Source: Roseivirga spongicola | GTDB taxonomy: Bacteria; Bacteroidota; Bacteroidia; Cytophagales; Cyclobacteriaceae | Assembly: GCF_001592965.1 (NCBI RefSeq) | Contig: NZ_LRPC01000029.1 | Location: 1-64,000 of the forward strand | DNA: 64,000 bases | Direction: 5' to 3' | Part shown: in pieces, positions 51,364 to 60,416 of the stretch | Position numbering within the stretch: position 1 is the first letter of the stretch | Layout of the letters: each line of letters opens with the position of its first letter | The notes under the pieces: generated by a model | What the model saw: the letters and a program-made list of their open reading frames with translations, nothing else | Databases searched by the model: none | Told to the model about the DNA's origin: nothing | Made by a program: the position numbers and the translations under genes

Positions 51364-51885
51364 ATGAACAATCAGACTGTCAGACAATTCACACACATAA
51401 TTTTGGCCAGTCAGCTAGTTGTTTTCAGCGTCTTATATTGGAACTCCCTTGAGCGCGGAAAAACCCTTGAAGACTTACTACCTAAGGAGATACAAGAAGT
51501 AGCCTTCAATGAAGAGCTTATGCAGTTCATGTCGACTAGGCCTAATGCCGTGGCCCAAGAGGCTGAAAACGGATCACCAAATACGTATCTGGAGCCTATG
51601 CATTCTGAGGATATTACCTCCATCATTTATTATTTTGATGCAGAACAACCCAGAATGCCTCTTTATGAAGTAGTAGTAAACTTTAAAGATGAGGTTTCTA
51701 TGGAATTACATGCCAATATACTTTTAGGATCATCTAACCATACTGGAAAAGACGGTCACTCTAAAGAGTGGACCTTCGACTTGAACGGAGGGCATATACT
51801 CCATTGTTCAACTTTTGAGAATAAGATAGTATACAAAATGCTAATCTCGAACACCGAGAGAAATGCATCTAAAAGCAAACAATAG
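51364..51885 (+). CDS. Hypothetical membrane-anchored protein
   Basis: The 173-aa protein has one N-terminal hydrophobic helix (about residues 10-27, IILASQLVVFSVLYW) and a soluble part of about 140 residues with no motif I recognise (SIIYYFDAEQPRMPLYEVVV, NGGHILHCSTFENKIVYKML). The pattern suggests a periplasmic domain tethered to the inner membrane. There is a single Cys. It ends 1 nt before the end of the convergent DUF3667 gene. I have no functional assignment. Confidence 0.65.
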   Translation: MNNQTVRQFTHIILASQLVVFSVLYWNSLERGKTLEDLLPKEIQEVAFNEELMQFMSTRPNAVAQEAENGSPNTYLEPMHSEDITSIIYYFDAEQPRMPLYEVVVNFKDEVSMELHANILLGSSNHTGKDGHSKEWTFDLNGGHILHCSTFENKIVYKMLISNTERNASKSKQ

Positions 51886-51886
51886 T

Positions 51887-52720
51887 TTAGATAACCAGCA
51901 TTGTCACCAGAAAGAGAATTAACCTGTAAAAGGTAAAAATCACAAAAAATGAAAGGATGATGAAGCTCATCCTTAACAGATGATGCCACCACTTTCGACT
52001 GAACATACTAAGCGTTTTCCATAAGTATACAGCTGAAAAAAGTAATGTTCCACCTGACAGAAACCATTCTGAGAAAACAACCTGGCTAATTGCCCCAAAG
52101 GAGAAAAACCTAGAGTGAATGAGTATGAGCAGCGAAGATGGCAGGATGAACATAATAATGTAAGCCGACCAAAATTGCAGTGCCACATTAAATGCATCGG
52201 AGAGATACATTTGCCGAAAGAACACCCCATAGATTGACAGCCCCAACAACAGGACTAGCAAGATGAGTAAGAGCTTGCTTACCTCAGTAGTTTTCTGATC
52301 ATAGACTACCTCTAATGTCTCAAAGCTTTCGCCTGTAACCGACATGTAACGATCTACGATTCTTTCTACCAAAACACTATACACCTGCTCATTAGCTTGA
52401 ATGCGAAGAGGTGTTTTGAAAGTCTGTAAGCCAGGTATTAAGAAATATAGCAGGTTGGCAATTAAAAACAGGTTGGCCATCTTCAAATATGGCTTTCTAA
52501 TACCTTCCTGATAATTGTTAGACAACCGTGCAGGATGAGCCATCATGGATATGATAGTTCTTATTACTTTACCATCTAACTGAGTGACCTGAGAAAGAGT
52601 ATCCTTGAACCAGTAGCTGACAGACCTGTCTTGGATAGTAAGCCTCTTTTCACCACATAAGTGACAATAAGAACCTTTTAGAGGTGCTCCACAATTCTTA
52701 CAGCAACTGTTTCCTGTCAT
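51887..52720 (-). CDS. DUF3667 family membrane protein with zinc ribbon
   Basis: The 277-aa protein starts with a zinc ribbon (CCKNCGAPLKGSYCHLCGEKR, four Cys in CxxC pairs), then the DUF3667 signature with FKDTLSQVTQLDGKVIRTI and MMAHPARLSNNYQEGIRKPY, and about five membrane helices. Proteins of this type are common in Bacteroidota and have an unknown role. The ribbon lies on the cytoplasmic side. It shares a strand with Tex, 86 nt downstream of that gene's end. Confidence 0.9.
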   Translation of the reverse strand: MTGNSCCKNCGAPLKGSYCHLCGEKRLTIQDRSVSYWFKDTLSQVTQLDGKVIRTIISMMAHPARLSNNYQEGIRKPYLKMANLFLIANLLYFLIPGLQTFKTPLRIQANEQVYSVLVERIVDRYMSVTGESFETLEVVYDQKTTEVSKLLLILLVLLLGLSIYGVFFRQMYLSDAFNVALQFWSAYIIMFILPSSLLILIHSRFFSFGAISQVVFSEWFLSGGTLLFSAVYLWKTLSMFSRKWWHHLLRMSFIILSFFVIFTFYRLILFLVTMLVI

Positions 52721-52806
52721 TGAAGTTAGTTCAACCTAACCTTCAATTTACTACTTATTAGTTAATAAAGTATAGCATCAGAATAGTTGAAAAGTAAGAA
52801 GCTATC

Positions 52807-55035
52807 TTACCTTCCAAACTTACCTTTTAAGGCTGCTAACTTAGCCGCCATATCGGTCTCAGGCTCTCGTTGCCTTTTAGGTTTAGCGCTTTTTTTAGCC
52901 TGTGGTTTAGCTTCACCTTTCATAGATAAAGAGATGCGCTTTCTGGCTACGTCTACCTCAGTAACAGTAACCATTACCTTTTGCTGCACTGCTACCACAT
53001 CTGCTGGGTTACTGATATAATGATCGGCCAATTGGCTAATATGTACCAACCCATCTTGATGCACTCCAACATCTACAAATGCACCAAAATTGGTCACATT
53101 AGTAACAATGCCCGGAATTTTCATGCCTATTCTCAGGTCTTCAATATGATTTACGCCCTCAGCGAAGCTAAATGCTTCAAATTTGTCTCGTGGGTCACGG
53201 CCTGGTTTAGCTAGTTCAGCCAGAATGTCTTTAAGAGTAGGTAAGCCAATAGTATCGGTCACATATTGCTTAAGGTCTATCTTTGCTCTTAGTGATGCAT
53301 CTCTGATAAGGTCTTTAACCTCACAATTAAGGTCTTTAGCCATTTTCTTAACTAGGCTATACGCTTCAGGGTGAACAGCACTATCGTCTAATGGATTTGC
53401 TGCTCCTTTAATTCGCAAGAAACCAGCTGCTTGCTCAAATGCCTTTTCTCCTAGACGTTGAACATTCTTAATAGCTGCCCTATTGGTAAAAGGACCATTT
53501 TGATTTCTGTACTCCACTATATTCTTAGCCAATTGAGGCCCTAGACCAGCTACATAGGTGAGTAATTGCTCTGAAGCAGTATTGACCTCTACTCCAACGG
53601 CATTCACACAACTCATCACCACATCATCTAAAGAGTGCTTTAACGCAGACTGATCTACATCGTGCTGATACTGCCCTACGCCAATCGATTTAGGGTCTAT
53701 TTTCACGAGTTCAGCAAGTGGATCCATCAATCTTCTGCCAATGGACACGGCCCCACGAACTGTTACGTCTTGATCTGGGAATTCATTTCTGGCAATTTCA
53801 GAAGCAGAGTAAATAGAAGCTCCGCTTTCATTGACCATCACAATTGTTACCGAAGAAGGTAAGCCTAAATTTCGAACGAAATCTTCCGTTTCTCTACTGG
53901 CCGTTCCGTTACCTATAGCAATTGCTTCAATATTATGTTTATCAACCAAATGTTTGATAACTGCTCCTGACTCTGCTACTTTCTTCTGAGGTTCGTTAGG
54001 GAAGATAGCCTCAAACTGTAGCAGCTTACCTTGAGCATCTAGACACACTACTTTACAGCCAGTTCTAAAACCAGGGTCAATTGCCAAGACTCTTTTACTT
54101 CCCAGTGGTGCCGCCATGAGGAGCTTATGCAGGTTCTTAGCGAATACATCTATTGCTTCTTCATCAGCTTTCTTTTTAGAAAGCATTCGCATCTCCGTTT
54201 CCATTGAAGTGCTCAACAATCTTTTGTAAGCATCTCTTATTGCCAACTTCACTTGTTCAGCTGCTGCGTTATTAGCAGTTATAAACTGCCGCTCCAATAT
54301 GCCGATGGCTTCTTCTTCTGGAGGCAAAACATCGAGCATAAGGAAAAGCTCCGACTCTCCCCTGCGCATAGCCAAAACTCTATGCGATGGCGCATCTTTC
54401 AAGGCTTCTTCCCACTCAAAATAGTCCTTATATTTCTGACCTTCTTCTTCTTTACCAGTGTAAACCTTAGACTTAATTGTAGCATGTTGCTGAAAATACT
54501 TTCTCATCTTTTCACGAGCCTCAGCATTCTCATTTACCGTTTCAGCAATAATATCCCGAGCACCTTTTAAGGCCTCATCGGCATTAGCCACACCTTTTTC
54601 CTCATTAATATATTTAGAGGCTTCAGCTTCTACATCTAAACTAGACTGCTCTAATATGCATGTAGCCAATGGCTCTAAACCTTTTTCTCGAGCCATTGAA
54701 GCCTTAGTCTTTCTCTTAGGCTTATAGGGCAAATAAATATCTTCTAAAACCGACATGGTTTCTGCCGATTTTATTTTGGACTCAAGTTCATCTGTTAGTT
54801 TGTCTTGCTCTTCTATAGACTTAAGTATTGCATCTCTTCTTTTATCTAGCTCTTTAAGTTGTTGCAGCCTATCTCTGACAGCAGCAATTTGTACTTCATC
54901 TAAACTACCTGTTAACTCTTTTCTATATCGGGCAATGAATGGGACTGTTCCACCTTCTTCCAATAGTTTAATTGTTGCGTCTACTTGCTTATTTGCAACC
55001 GAAAGTTCTTGAGCTATAAGTTGAGAATACATCAT
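52807..55035 (-). CDS. Tex family RNA-binding protein (S1 domain)
   Basis: The 742-aa protein has the full Tex layout: an N-terminal helical region (IAQELSVANKQVDATIKLLEEGGTVPFIARYRKE), a YqgF/RNase H-like core (VLAIDPGFRTGCKVVCLD), a helix-hairpin-helix region (YVAGLGPQLAKNIVEYRNQNG), and a C-terminal S1 domain (GMKIPGIVTNVTNFGAFVDVG) near residue 640. A basic tail follows. Tex binds RNA and associates with transcription. The start is MMYSQLIAQ (top base 55035 or 55032); the frame runs 16 codons upstream but without family likeness. It is divergent from the PNPOx-like gene. Confidence 0.93.
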   Translation of the reverse strand: MMYSQLIAQELSVANKQVDATIKLLEEGGTVPFIARYRKELTGSLDEVQIAAVRDRLQQLKELDKRRDAILKSIEEQDKLTDELESKIKSAETMSVLEDIYLPYKPKRKTKASMAREKGLEPLATCILEQSSLDVEAEASKYINEEKGVANADEALKGARDIIAETVNENAEAREKMRKYFQQHATIKSKVYTGKEEEGQKYKDYFEWEEALKDAPSHRVLAMRRGESELFLMLDVLPPEEEAIGILERQFITANNAAAEQVKLAIRDAYKRLLSTSMETEMRMLSKKKADEEAIDVFAKNLHKLLMAAPLGSKRVLAIDPGFRTGCKVVCLDAQGKLLQFEAIFPNEPQKKVAESGAVIKHLVDKHNIEAIAIGNGTASRETEDFVRNLGLPSSVTIVMVNESGASIYSASEIARNEFPDQDVTVRGAVSIGRRLMDPLAELVKIDPKSIGVGQYQHDVDQSALKHSLDDVVMSCVNAVGVEVNTASEQLLTYVAGLGPQLAKNIVEYRNQNGPFTNRAAIKNVQRLGEKAFEQAAGFLRIKGAANPLDDSAVHPEAYSLVKKMAKDLNCEVKDLIRDASLRAKIDLKQYVTDTIGLPTLKDILAELAKPGRDPRDKFEAFSFAEGVNHIEDLRIGMKIPGIVTNVTNFGAFVDVGVHQDGLVHISQLADHYISNPADVVAVQQKVMVTVTEVDVARKRISLSMKGEAKPQAKKSAKPKRQREPETDMAAKLAALKGKFGR

Positions 55036-55140
55036 AGGTAAAATTTTGAGCGGGCACAAAACTAAGGAAAGATGATTGTTCAAAAAGTAATTAATTTAGA
55101 AATGAAGAACATTTCTTATCCGCTTAACGATTATAAGAGC

Positions 55141-55683
55141 ATGGCAAAATTCTATGAATCTCTAACACCTCAACAAATCGAATTCATTCAAAATCAAAAA
55201 GTGTTCTTTACCGGCACGGCTGCTGCATCAGGCAGGGTTAATATTTCGCCAAAGGGCTTAGATTCGCTCAGGGTTATCTCACCTAGCAAAGTAGTATGGT
55301 TAAACCTGACTGGCAGTGGAAATGAGACGGCTGCACATTTGAAAGAGGTAAACCGAATGACCATAATGTTCTGTGCTTTTGAAGGAAAACCATTGATATT
55401 AAGGCTTTTCGGAACCGCCAAAACCATACATCGACAAGATGCAGAATGGGATGATCTTTACGCTCTGTTCCCAAAAGACAGTGGCGCCAGAAATATTTTT
55501 GAAGTAGAGTTAGATTCTGTTCAAACCTCATGTGGTTTCGCAGTTCCATTAATGGACTTCAAGGAAGAAAGACCAATACTTAAAGAGTGGGCAAAGCAAA
55601 AGGGTGAAGATGGAATTAGAAGTTATTGGGAAGAAAAGAACCAAGTAAGCATTGACGGCTTGCCCACTGGTATTTTTGAATAA
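55141..55683 (+). CDS. Pyridoxamine 5'-phosphate oxidase family protein
   Basis: The 180-aa protein opens MAKFYESLTPQQIEFIQNQK, then VFFTGTAAASGRVNISPKG and VVWLNLTGSGNETAAHLKE, with the beta-barrel pattern of FMN-binding split barrels. The family includes pyridoxamine phosphate oxidases and F420/flavin reductases of unknown substrate; this length and the NISPKG motif fit the general stress protein/PNPOx-like group. I start at the ATG at 55141; the frame extends to 55072 but the first 23 codons have no likeness. It is alone, followed by a long gap. Confidence 0.85.
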   Translation: MAKFYESLTPQQIEFIQNQKVFFTGTAAASGRVNISPKGLDSLRVISPSKVVWLNLTGSGNETAAHLKEVNRMTIMFCAFEGKPLILRLFGTAKTIHRQDAEWDDLYALFPKDSGARNIFEVELDSVQTSCGFAVPLMDFKEERPILKEWAKQKGEDGIRSYWEEKNQVSIDGLPTGIFE

Positions 55684-55764
55684 TTTGGTTTTTTAGTTGA
55701 TTCCATCATAAAGTTTTTTTTTTTGTCATTCAATTATTCTAAGTTGTTTAAGTAAAAAAGAAAC

Positions 55765-55862
55765 GTATAAGACGAATGAATATCAAGAAGATAAAGTAAA
55801 AGCGTTTCGGTGTTCTTTTAGTATCCAGTATAAGACGGATAGCGAAAGTTTCGGTGGTTCTT
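55765..55862 (+). repeat. Two imperfect direct repeats of about 50-60 bp
   Basis: GTATAAGACGAAT (55765-55777) recurs as GTATAAGACGGAT (55828-55840). GTTTCGGTGTTCTT (55804-55817) recurs as GTTTCGGTGGTTCTT (55848-55862). An 11-T run lies just upstream at 55714-55724. The repeats occur in a gene-poor region. Confidence 0.5.
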
Positions 55863-55918
55863 CAAGGACTTTTTATTAATAGTAAGGGAAGAAAACCAAC
55901 CTTACATATAACTATGAC

Positions 55919-56344
55919 ATGGAATCAATTGGCTTTCTAATTCAAAAATATTTGATTCTATTCCTCATTATTGGTATCGAGTTTTATTTATGTGACACTA
56001 ACTCACTTGATTTTGGATTCACTCTTACCAACTGGACCGGTATCCAAAGCGCGTCCTTAAAAATCCGAAATGGATAAGAAATGTCTTTTCAGGAAGTGAA
56101 TTTGTAATTATAGGGTCAGATGGACTGAATTTGCTAAAGAACAGTATCCTCCAAGTACTTAAGCCTAAATGATGGCTATATTAGTACTACTAGAAATAAC
56201 ACAATTGACACATCAACTAATCTAACTATTTTAATTGGCACAGTATACCAACCGATCAGATCAGATGGCTTGATTGGTATCAACATTACATCTAATACCC
56301 GTATACAAATCGACCAGCTTAGAACATGTAATTTTCGACAATAA
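55919..56344 (+). pseudogene. Decayed gene with two compensating frameshifts
   Basis: An ATG at 55919 opens a frame with a membrane helix (MESIGFLIQKYLILFLIIGI) that ends at 56075. A second frame (from 56011 to 56172) reads HSYQLDRYPKRVLKNPKWIR and EFVIIGSDGLNLLKNSI. A third stretch, back in the first frame, runs from about 56140 to TAA at 56342 (KYLSLNDGYIS, LIGTVYQPIRSDGLIGINI). Each piece has the look of real protein and none has a full-length frame. This suggests one membrane protein gene of about 140 codons broken by a +1 and a -1 shift. I do not recognise the family, and two sequence errors would give the same picture. The rest of the gap (55684-55918) holds the T-run and the direct repeats. 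Confidence 0.45.
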
Positions 56345-56370
56345 GCTTATCTCTACATCAAAGCAAAGCG

Positions 56371-56396
56371 AAAAGCCCCCTCTCCAGGGGCCTTTC
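56371..56396 (-). terminator. Probable terminator after AEC permease gene
   Basis: On the minus strand AAAGGCCCC and GGGGGCTTT form a stem with one mismatch and a short loop, followed by TCGCTTT. It lies about 65 nt after the stop of the permease. Confidence 0.5.
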
Positions 56397-56459
56397 AGGT
56401 TGACACTACATAAAACACAATAAATCAACATGACTTTATTGAGGAATTATTTCTTTAAA

Positions 56460-57578
56460 TCATTCTGCCTGTTCAATTAGCTTCTTGTTTTCTTCAACCT
56501 GCCAATTAAACCTGGATGAACTTAGTTTTCTAACTAATTGAACCAGTGCTACTGTACCCAGTAAAATACACCCAGAGGTGGCCGAGACCTCTGGTCTGGC
56601 AAAAAATTCACCACTAGATAGTATACCTAATATCATTAACGTTGAAATGGGCAATGATAACGCCAAAACCAAAATGGCATATTCAGTATCAAAAGTCTTT
56701 GATGAATTTTTCTCGCGCTTGCTGAACACAGACAAATGAGCAAAAGGCCAAAAGCTGCAAGAGCTTAACGGAAAAACCATCATGAGGAGGATGGTACTGG
56801 TATCCTGAACTTCTAGCAATAGAACCAAACCTGTACTTATCAATAGAGTAACTCCCGCTCTGAGCAAAAGAATATTCAAAATAGCCCAAAGACTTTCCTT
56901 TTTAAGCTTAACTGCTAAACCTATAAAGAACAGGACAAGTGGAGTCATAATGAGACTTAACCTACTGAAAGTATCTCCGATGAATACTGGTAGACTATCA
57001 AAGTTAAACCCTAATGACAACAGAGCCATAGCTATTATAATTACGAGATTGATAGGCTCCCTTACTAAAGACATAAGCAGCTCCTTGATCTTCCCTTTGG
57101 AACTTGTTTTAGCCAAAAGATGAATGCTATAAAACATATTCATCGCCATTACATAGAGAAAAATAAGTACAAAGAACTTATTGCCAACATCGGCCAAGGC
57201 AGCATCCGCAAGACTCTTCTCTCCCAGGTATTCAAGTATGAATGGAAAACAAGATAGACCAGGTGCCAAAGAAGGCAACAACAACCTTAAGGTTCTTCCT
57301 TTCGCTGAATCATTATCCACACCTACCACTTTAAGTAGCGGTGGTGTAATGAAGTATATAACAAAGTTAAAGGCTAGAGCCAGTATGGGGAAGACAAGCA
57401 TGCTTGCACTCATTTCAACCCCCATTAAAGCCACAAAAATTGTTGATGGTAAGGCTATTGTTAATATGAATGACTTGATACCATTTACCTGCTCTTTGCT
57501 ATTAAACTTACTCTTCAGTAAAAAGCCTAAGAGAATGAATGATAAAAAAGTGAAAGTCTTTTGTAAAGCTGGATCCAT
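56460..57578 (-). CDS. AEC family transporter (auxin efflux carrier-like permease)
   Basis: The 372-aa protein has about 10 membrane helices in two inverted halves, with the AEC opening FLSFILLGFLLKSKF, a GIKSFILTIALPSTIF segment and repeats around LPSLAPGLSCFPFILEYLG. Bacterial members export or exchange malate, lactate or other organic anions. It is 19 nt downstream of the Tat-exported aminotransferase gene on the same strand, so the two are probably co-transcribed, which raises the possibility that they handle the same amino or keto acid. Confidence 0.85.
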   Translation of the reverse strand: MDPALQKTFTFLSFILLGFLLKSKFNSKEQVNGIKSFILTIALPSTIFVALMGVEMSASMLVFPILALAFNFVIYFITPPLLKVVGVDNDSAKGRTLRLLLPSLAPGLSCFPFILEYLGEKSLADAALADVGNKFFVLIFLYVMAMNMFYSIHLLAKTSSKGKIKELLMSLVREPINLVIIIAMALLSLGFNFDSLPVFIGDTFSRLSLIMTPLVLFFIGLAVKLKKESLWAILNILLLRAGVTLLISTGLVLLLEVQDTSTILLMMVFPLSSCSFWPFAHLSVFSKREKNSSKTFDTEYAILVLALSLPISTLMILGILSSGEFFARPEVSATSGCILLGTVALVQLVRKLSSSRFNWQVEENKKLIEQAE

Positions 57579-57597
57579 TTATCTGCTAGGCTATTAA

Positions 57598-58779
57598 TTA
57601 CTCCATTACTTTACCCAAGGCCGAAGTAAACATTTGCATCTCCTCCATTGTTCCCATACTAACTCTACACCAGGTTTTATCGTAGATCTCAAACGATCTA
57701 ACACCAATACCTTGCTCAGACATTTTAGTTAAGAATGCTTTCCCTTCCATTGTCTCTTGAGGAAAAATCATGAAGCTCGTGTACGATGGGACGGGACTGA
57801 AACCCATGGTTTTCAGGGTCGATGCAGTGTACTCTCTTGCCTGTTTATTCAGATTTTTAGACTTGGCTTGAAAAGCTGTATCATCCATACTAGCTATGGC
57901 AGCATAAATTGAGGTATTGGTGATTCCCATACCGCCTCTTGTAATCTTTTGAATAGACTTTAGTGTCTCCGGCAAAGCAGCAACATAGCCAACTCTCAGA
58001 CCTGCCATTCCATGAATTTTTGAAAAAGTTCTAGCGACAATGACATTCTTACCTTCATTAAGAAGTGACACCATACTTTTACCATTTTCCCCTTCAACAA
58101 AATCAAGATATGCTTCATCTATAAACACAGGCACTTTTTCAGAAACCCTCGAGCAGAAATCATAAAGCTCTTTATATCCTGTAATTGTACCGGTTGGGTT
58201 ATTTGGATTACAGATATAAACCAATTTTGTGTCACTACTGATCGCTGCCTCCATAGCGTCTAAGTCGTGAGACCAGTCTTCTTTTAAGGGAACTCCCTTC
58301 CATTCAGCACCGACAGATCTCGCTACATTCATTAGCGACATATAAGAAGGGTCTGCAGATAGAACAGTACCTCCATTCATAAAAAGGACCAGTGCAAATT
58401 TCTCTAGCAAGTCAGAAGAACCAGGCCCCATCATGAGGTACTCTTTAGGAACACCTTCTTTTTCTGATATTTTGTCCATCAAAACGGAAAGTTGACCCCA
58501 GCCGTACCTATTACCTCCGACAGCAGCAGCTTTGAGAGCCTCTACAGCCTTGGGCGAAGGGCCATAAGGGTTCTCATTGGCATTCAGCTTTGCCACAATT
58601 TCTGTCGCTAATGGTACGGTATGTTCTTTAAACAGAGGTGTATATACTATTCTCTCAGCATTATCAATCAACAATGAGTTTCTTGATTCTCCCCAGCTAA
58701 GTTGAGGTAGTATGGTAGCACCACCTATGGATAGCAAACCGGTTTTTAACCATTTTCTTCTGTTTAATGAATGTGACAT
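57598..58779 (-). CDS. Histidinol-phosphate-type aminotransferase with Tat signal peptide
   Basis: The 393-aa protein starts with a twin-arginine signal peptide (NRRKWLK, Arg7-Arg8, then a hydrophobic run ending near LSWGES). A full fold-type I PLP aminotransferase like HisC follows: NANENPYGPSP, NPNNPTGT, the Asp221/Tyr224 pair in FIDEAYLDF and the Schiff-base Lys254 in RTFSKIHGMAGLRVGY. HisC enzymes are usually cytoplasmic, so export as a folded, cofactor-loaded protein is expected here. The substrate is unknown; the absence of his genes nearby argues against histidine synthesis. It is the first gene of a two-gene unit with the AEC permease. Confidence 0.87.
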   Translation of the reverse strand: MSHSLNRRKWLKTGLLSIGGATILPQLSWGESRNSLLIDNAERIVYTPLFKEHTVPLATEIVAKLNANENPYGPSPKAVEALKAAAVGGNRYGWGQLSVLMDKISEKEGVPKEYLMMGPGSSDLLEKFALVLFMNGGTVLSADPSYMSLMNVARSVGAEWKGVPLKEDWSHDLDAMEAAISSDTKLVYICNPNNPTGTITGYKELYDFCSRVSEKVPVFIDEAYLDFVEGENGKSMVSLLNEGKNVIVARTFSKIHGMAGLRVGYVAALPETLKSIQKITRGGMGITNTSIYAAIASMDDTAFQAKSKNLNKQAREYTASTLKTMGFSPVPSYTSFMIFPQETMEGKAFLTKMSEQGIGVRSFEIYDKTWCRVSMGTMEEMQMFTSALGKVME

Positions 58780-59070
58780 GATGTACTAGTTTTAGTTTGA
58801 GTTGATTCAAGGCTTATATTAAACTCAAGTTAACTAGTAAACACCTCATTTCAATACATTTCTGTACTTATATACATATTTGGTTAAAATTTAAACTGAA
58901 AACGTATGCATTTATGATTATTGGGTAAATAATGGTTCAATTTTAAACCAATTCTCCTTATAAAACAGTTATCAACCAACAGAAGACCTTACCAAACATC
59001 AATTTCAAAAATTATTAAGCTCATCTCGACACAAATACCCCCGCACTATCCGGCAAAACTTATGGACATA
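58780..59070. other. Intergenic region upstream of the aminotransferase
   Basis: It is AT-rich, with no open frame of note. It should contain the promoter of the aminotransferase/permease pair, but no clear TAnnTTTG box is seen. Confidence 0.4.
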
Positions 59071-59097
59071 AAAAAAGCCCCGCAAATGCGAGGCTTT
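59071..59097 (-). terminator. Terminator of the nqrABCDE operon
   Basis: AAAGCCCCGCA (59074-59084) pairs with TGCGAGGCTTT (59087-59097) with one mismatch; the minus strand continues with a T-run. It lies 25 nt after the nqrE stop. Confidence 0.85.
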
Positions 59098-59121
59098 CAA
59101 TATCTATAAGGTGTAAATCTA

Positions 59122-59733
59122 TTAGATAGAGATACCCATAAAACTCATAAAGGCAATACCCATAAGTCCGGTAATAAACATTGTAATACCTAGACCTTTG
59201 AGTCCATCAGGAACATTCGAGTACTTAAGCTTTTCTCTAATTGCAGCAAGAGCAACAATAGCCAAGAAGAAACCAATACCTGAACCGAATCCAAACACAG
59301 TAGCTTCACCAATGCTATAGTCTCTTTGAGCCATGAAAAGGGATGATCCTAAAATAGCACAGTTTACAGCGATTAGCGGAAGGAAGATACCTAGTGAACC
59401 GTAAAGTGAAGGAGAAAACTTCTCGATAGTCATCTCTACTAGCTGTACCATAGCCGCAATAATTGCGATAAACATGATAAAGCGTAAGAACGAAAGATCG
59501 ATAGTTGCGAAGTCAGCACCTAACCAAGCTAAAGCACCTTCTTTCAATACAAACTCATTTAGCAACCAGTTCATCGGTACTGTCATACCCAATACGAATA
59601 CTACAGCTAAACCAAGACCGAAAGCAGTTGATACCTTTTTCGATACCGCTAGAAAAGAACACATACCTAAGAAGTAGGCGAAAACCATGTTCTCAATAAA
59701 GATCGACTTAATACCTAAATTCAATAAATCCAT
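59122..59733 (-). CDS. nqrE: Na+-translocating NADH:quinone reductase subunit NqrE
   Basis: The 203-aa protein has six membrane helices and the family features [31 protein letters not shown]-type helix (read [19 protein letters not shown]) and the conserved Cys residues near residues 26 and 115. NqrE and NqrD are the inverted-topology pair that binds an iron centre in the membrane. It starts 12 nt after nqrD and is the last subunit gene of the operon; a terminator follows. Confidence 0.95.
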   Translation of the reverse strand: MDLLNLGIKSIFIENMVFAYFLGMCSFLAVSKKVSTAFGLGLAVVFVLGMTVPMNWLLNEFVLKEGALAWLGADFATIDLSFLRFIMFIAIIAAMVQLVEMTIEKFSPSLYGSLGIFLPLIAVNCAILGSSLFMAQRDYSIGEATVFGFGSGIGFFLAIVALAAIREKLKYSNVPDGLKGLGITMFITGLMGIAFMSFMGISI

Positions 59734-59745
59734 GATTTTCTAATT

Positions 59746-60411
59746 TTAGTGTTCTACGTAACCAGTTTTAGTTCTCTGAACCCAGATAATGAAACCAAGA
59801 ACAACGAATGCTCCAACTGGTGACACCATCAAACCATTAGTCGCAAAGTTCTCAATTCCGATTGCCTCGAATACAGGGTATCCGAATACATTACCAGAAC
59901 CCCAGATTTCTCTAAAGAAGGCAACTGCTAGGATAATCCACGAGTAACCCAAGCCTGAACCTAAACCATCTAATACTGAATCATAAGGCTTATTACCTAA
60001 AGCAAAAGCTTCAAGTCTACCCATTACAATACAGTTGGTAATAATCAGTCCGATAAATACGGAAAGCTCTTTGTACATATCAAAAGCATACGCTTTCAAC
60101 ACCTCATTAACCAAGGTTACCAAGGTTGCTACTACCGCCAGCTGTACGATAATACGTACCCTTGAAGGAATAGCTGTTCTCATCAATGAAATGATGAGGT
60201 TTGAAAATATCAATACAAAGATTACCGACAAAGCCATTACCAAAGTAGGCTTCATTTGAGTGGTAACCGCAAGTGCAGAACAGATACCTAATACCTGAAT
60301 GGTAATAGGGTTATCATCATTCAGAGGGTCAGTAACGAATTTCTTTCTTCTCTTCGATAGTAAGGCTTCTTTTTCCTTTACTACCGGTGCTTCAACAGTT
60401 TCAGTACTCAT
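59746..60411 (-). CDS. nqrD: Na+-translocating NADH:quinone reductase subunit NqrD
   Basis: The 221-aa membrane protein has the NqrD pattern: LLSKRRKKFVTDPLNDDNPI at the start, LGICSALAVTTQM with the conserved Cys, and FIGLIITNCIVMGRLEAFA. It pairs with NqrE. It starts 5 nt after nqrC and has a slightly longer, charged N-terminal tail than usual. Confidence 0.95.
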   Translation of the reverse strand: MSTETVEAPVVKEKEALLSKRRKKFVTDPLNDDNPITIQVLGICSALAVTTQMKPTLVMALSVIFVLIFSNLIISLMRTAIPSRVRIIVQLAVVATLVTLVNEVLKAYAFDMYKELSVFIGLIITNCIVMGRLEAFALGNKPYDSVLDGLGSGLGYSWIILAVAFFREIWGSGNVFGYPVFEAIGIENFATNGLMVSPVGAFVVLGFIIWVQRTKTGYVEH

Positions 60412-60416
60412 TATAA

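Noticed and set aside
55072-55140. N-terminal extension of the PNPOx-like protein
   Set aside because: The first 23 codons show no likeness to the family and the ATG at 55141 gives the usual start.
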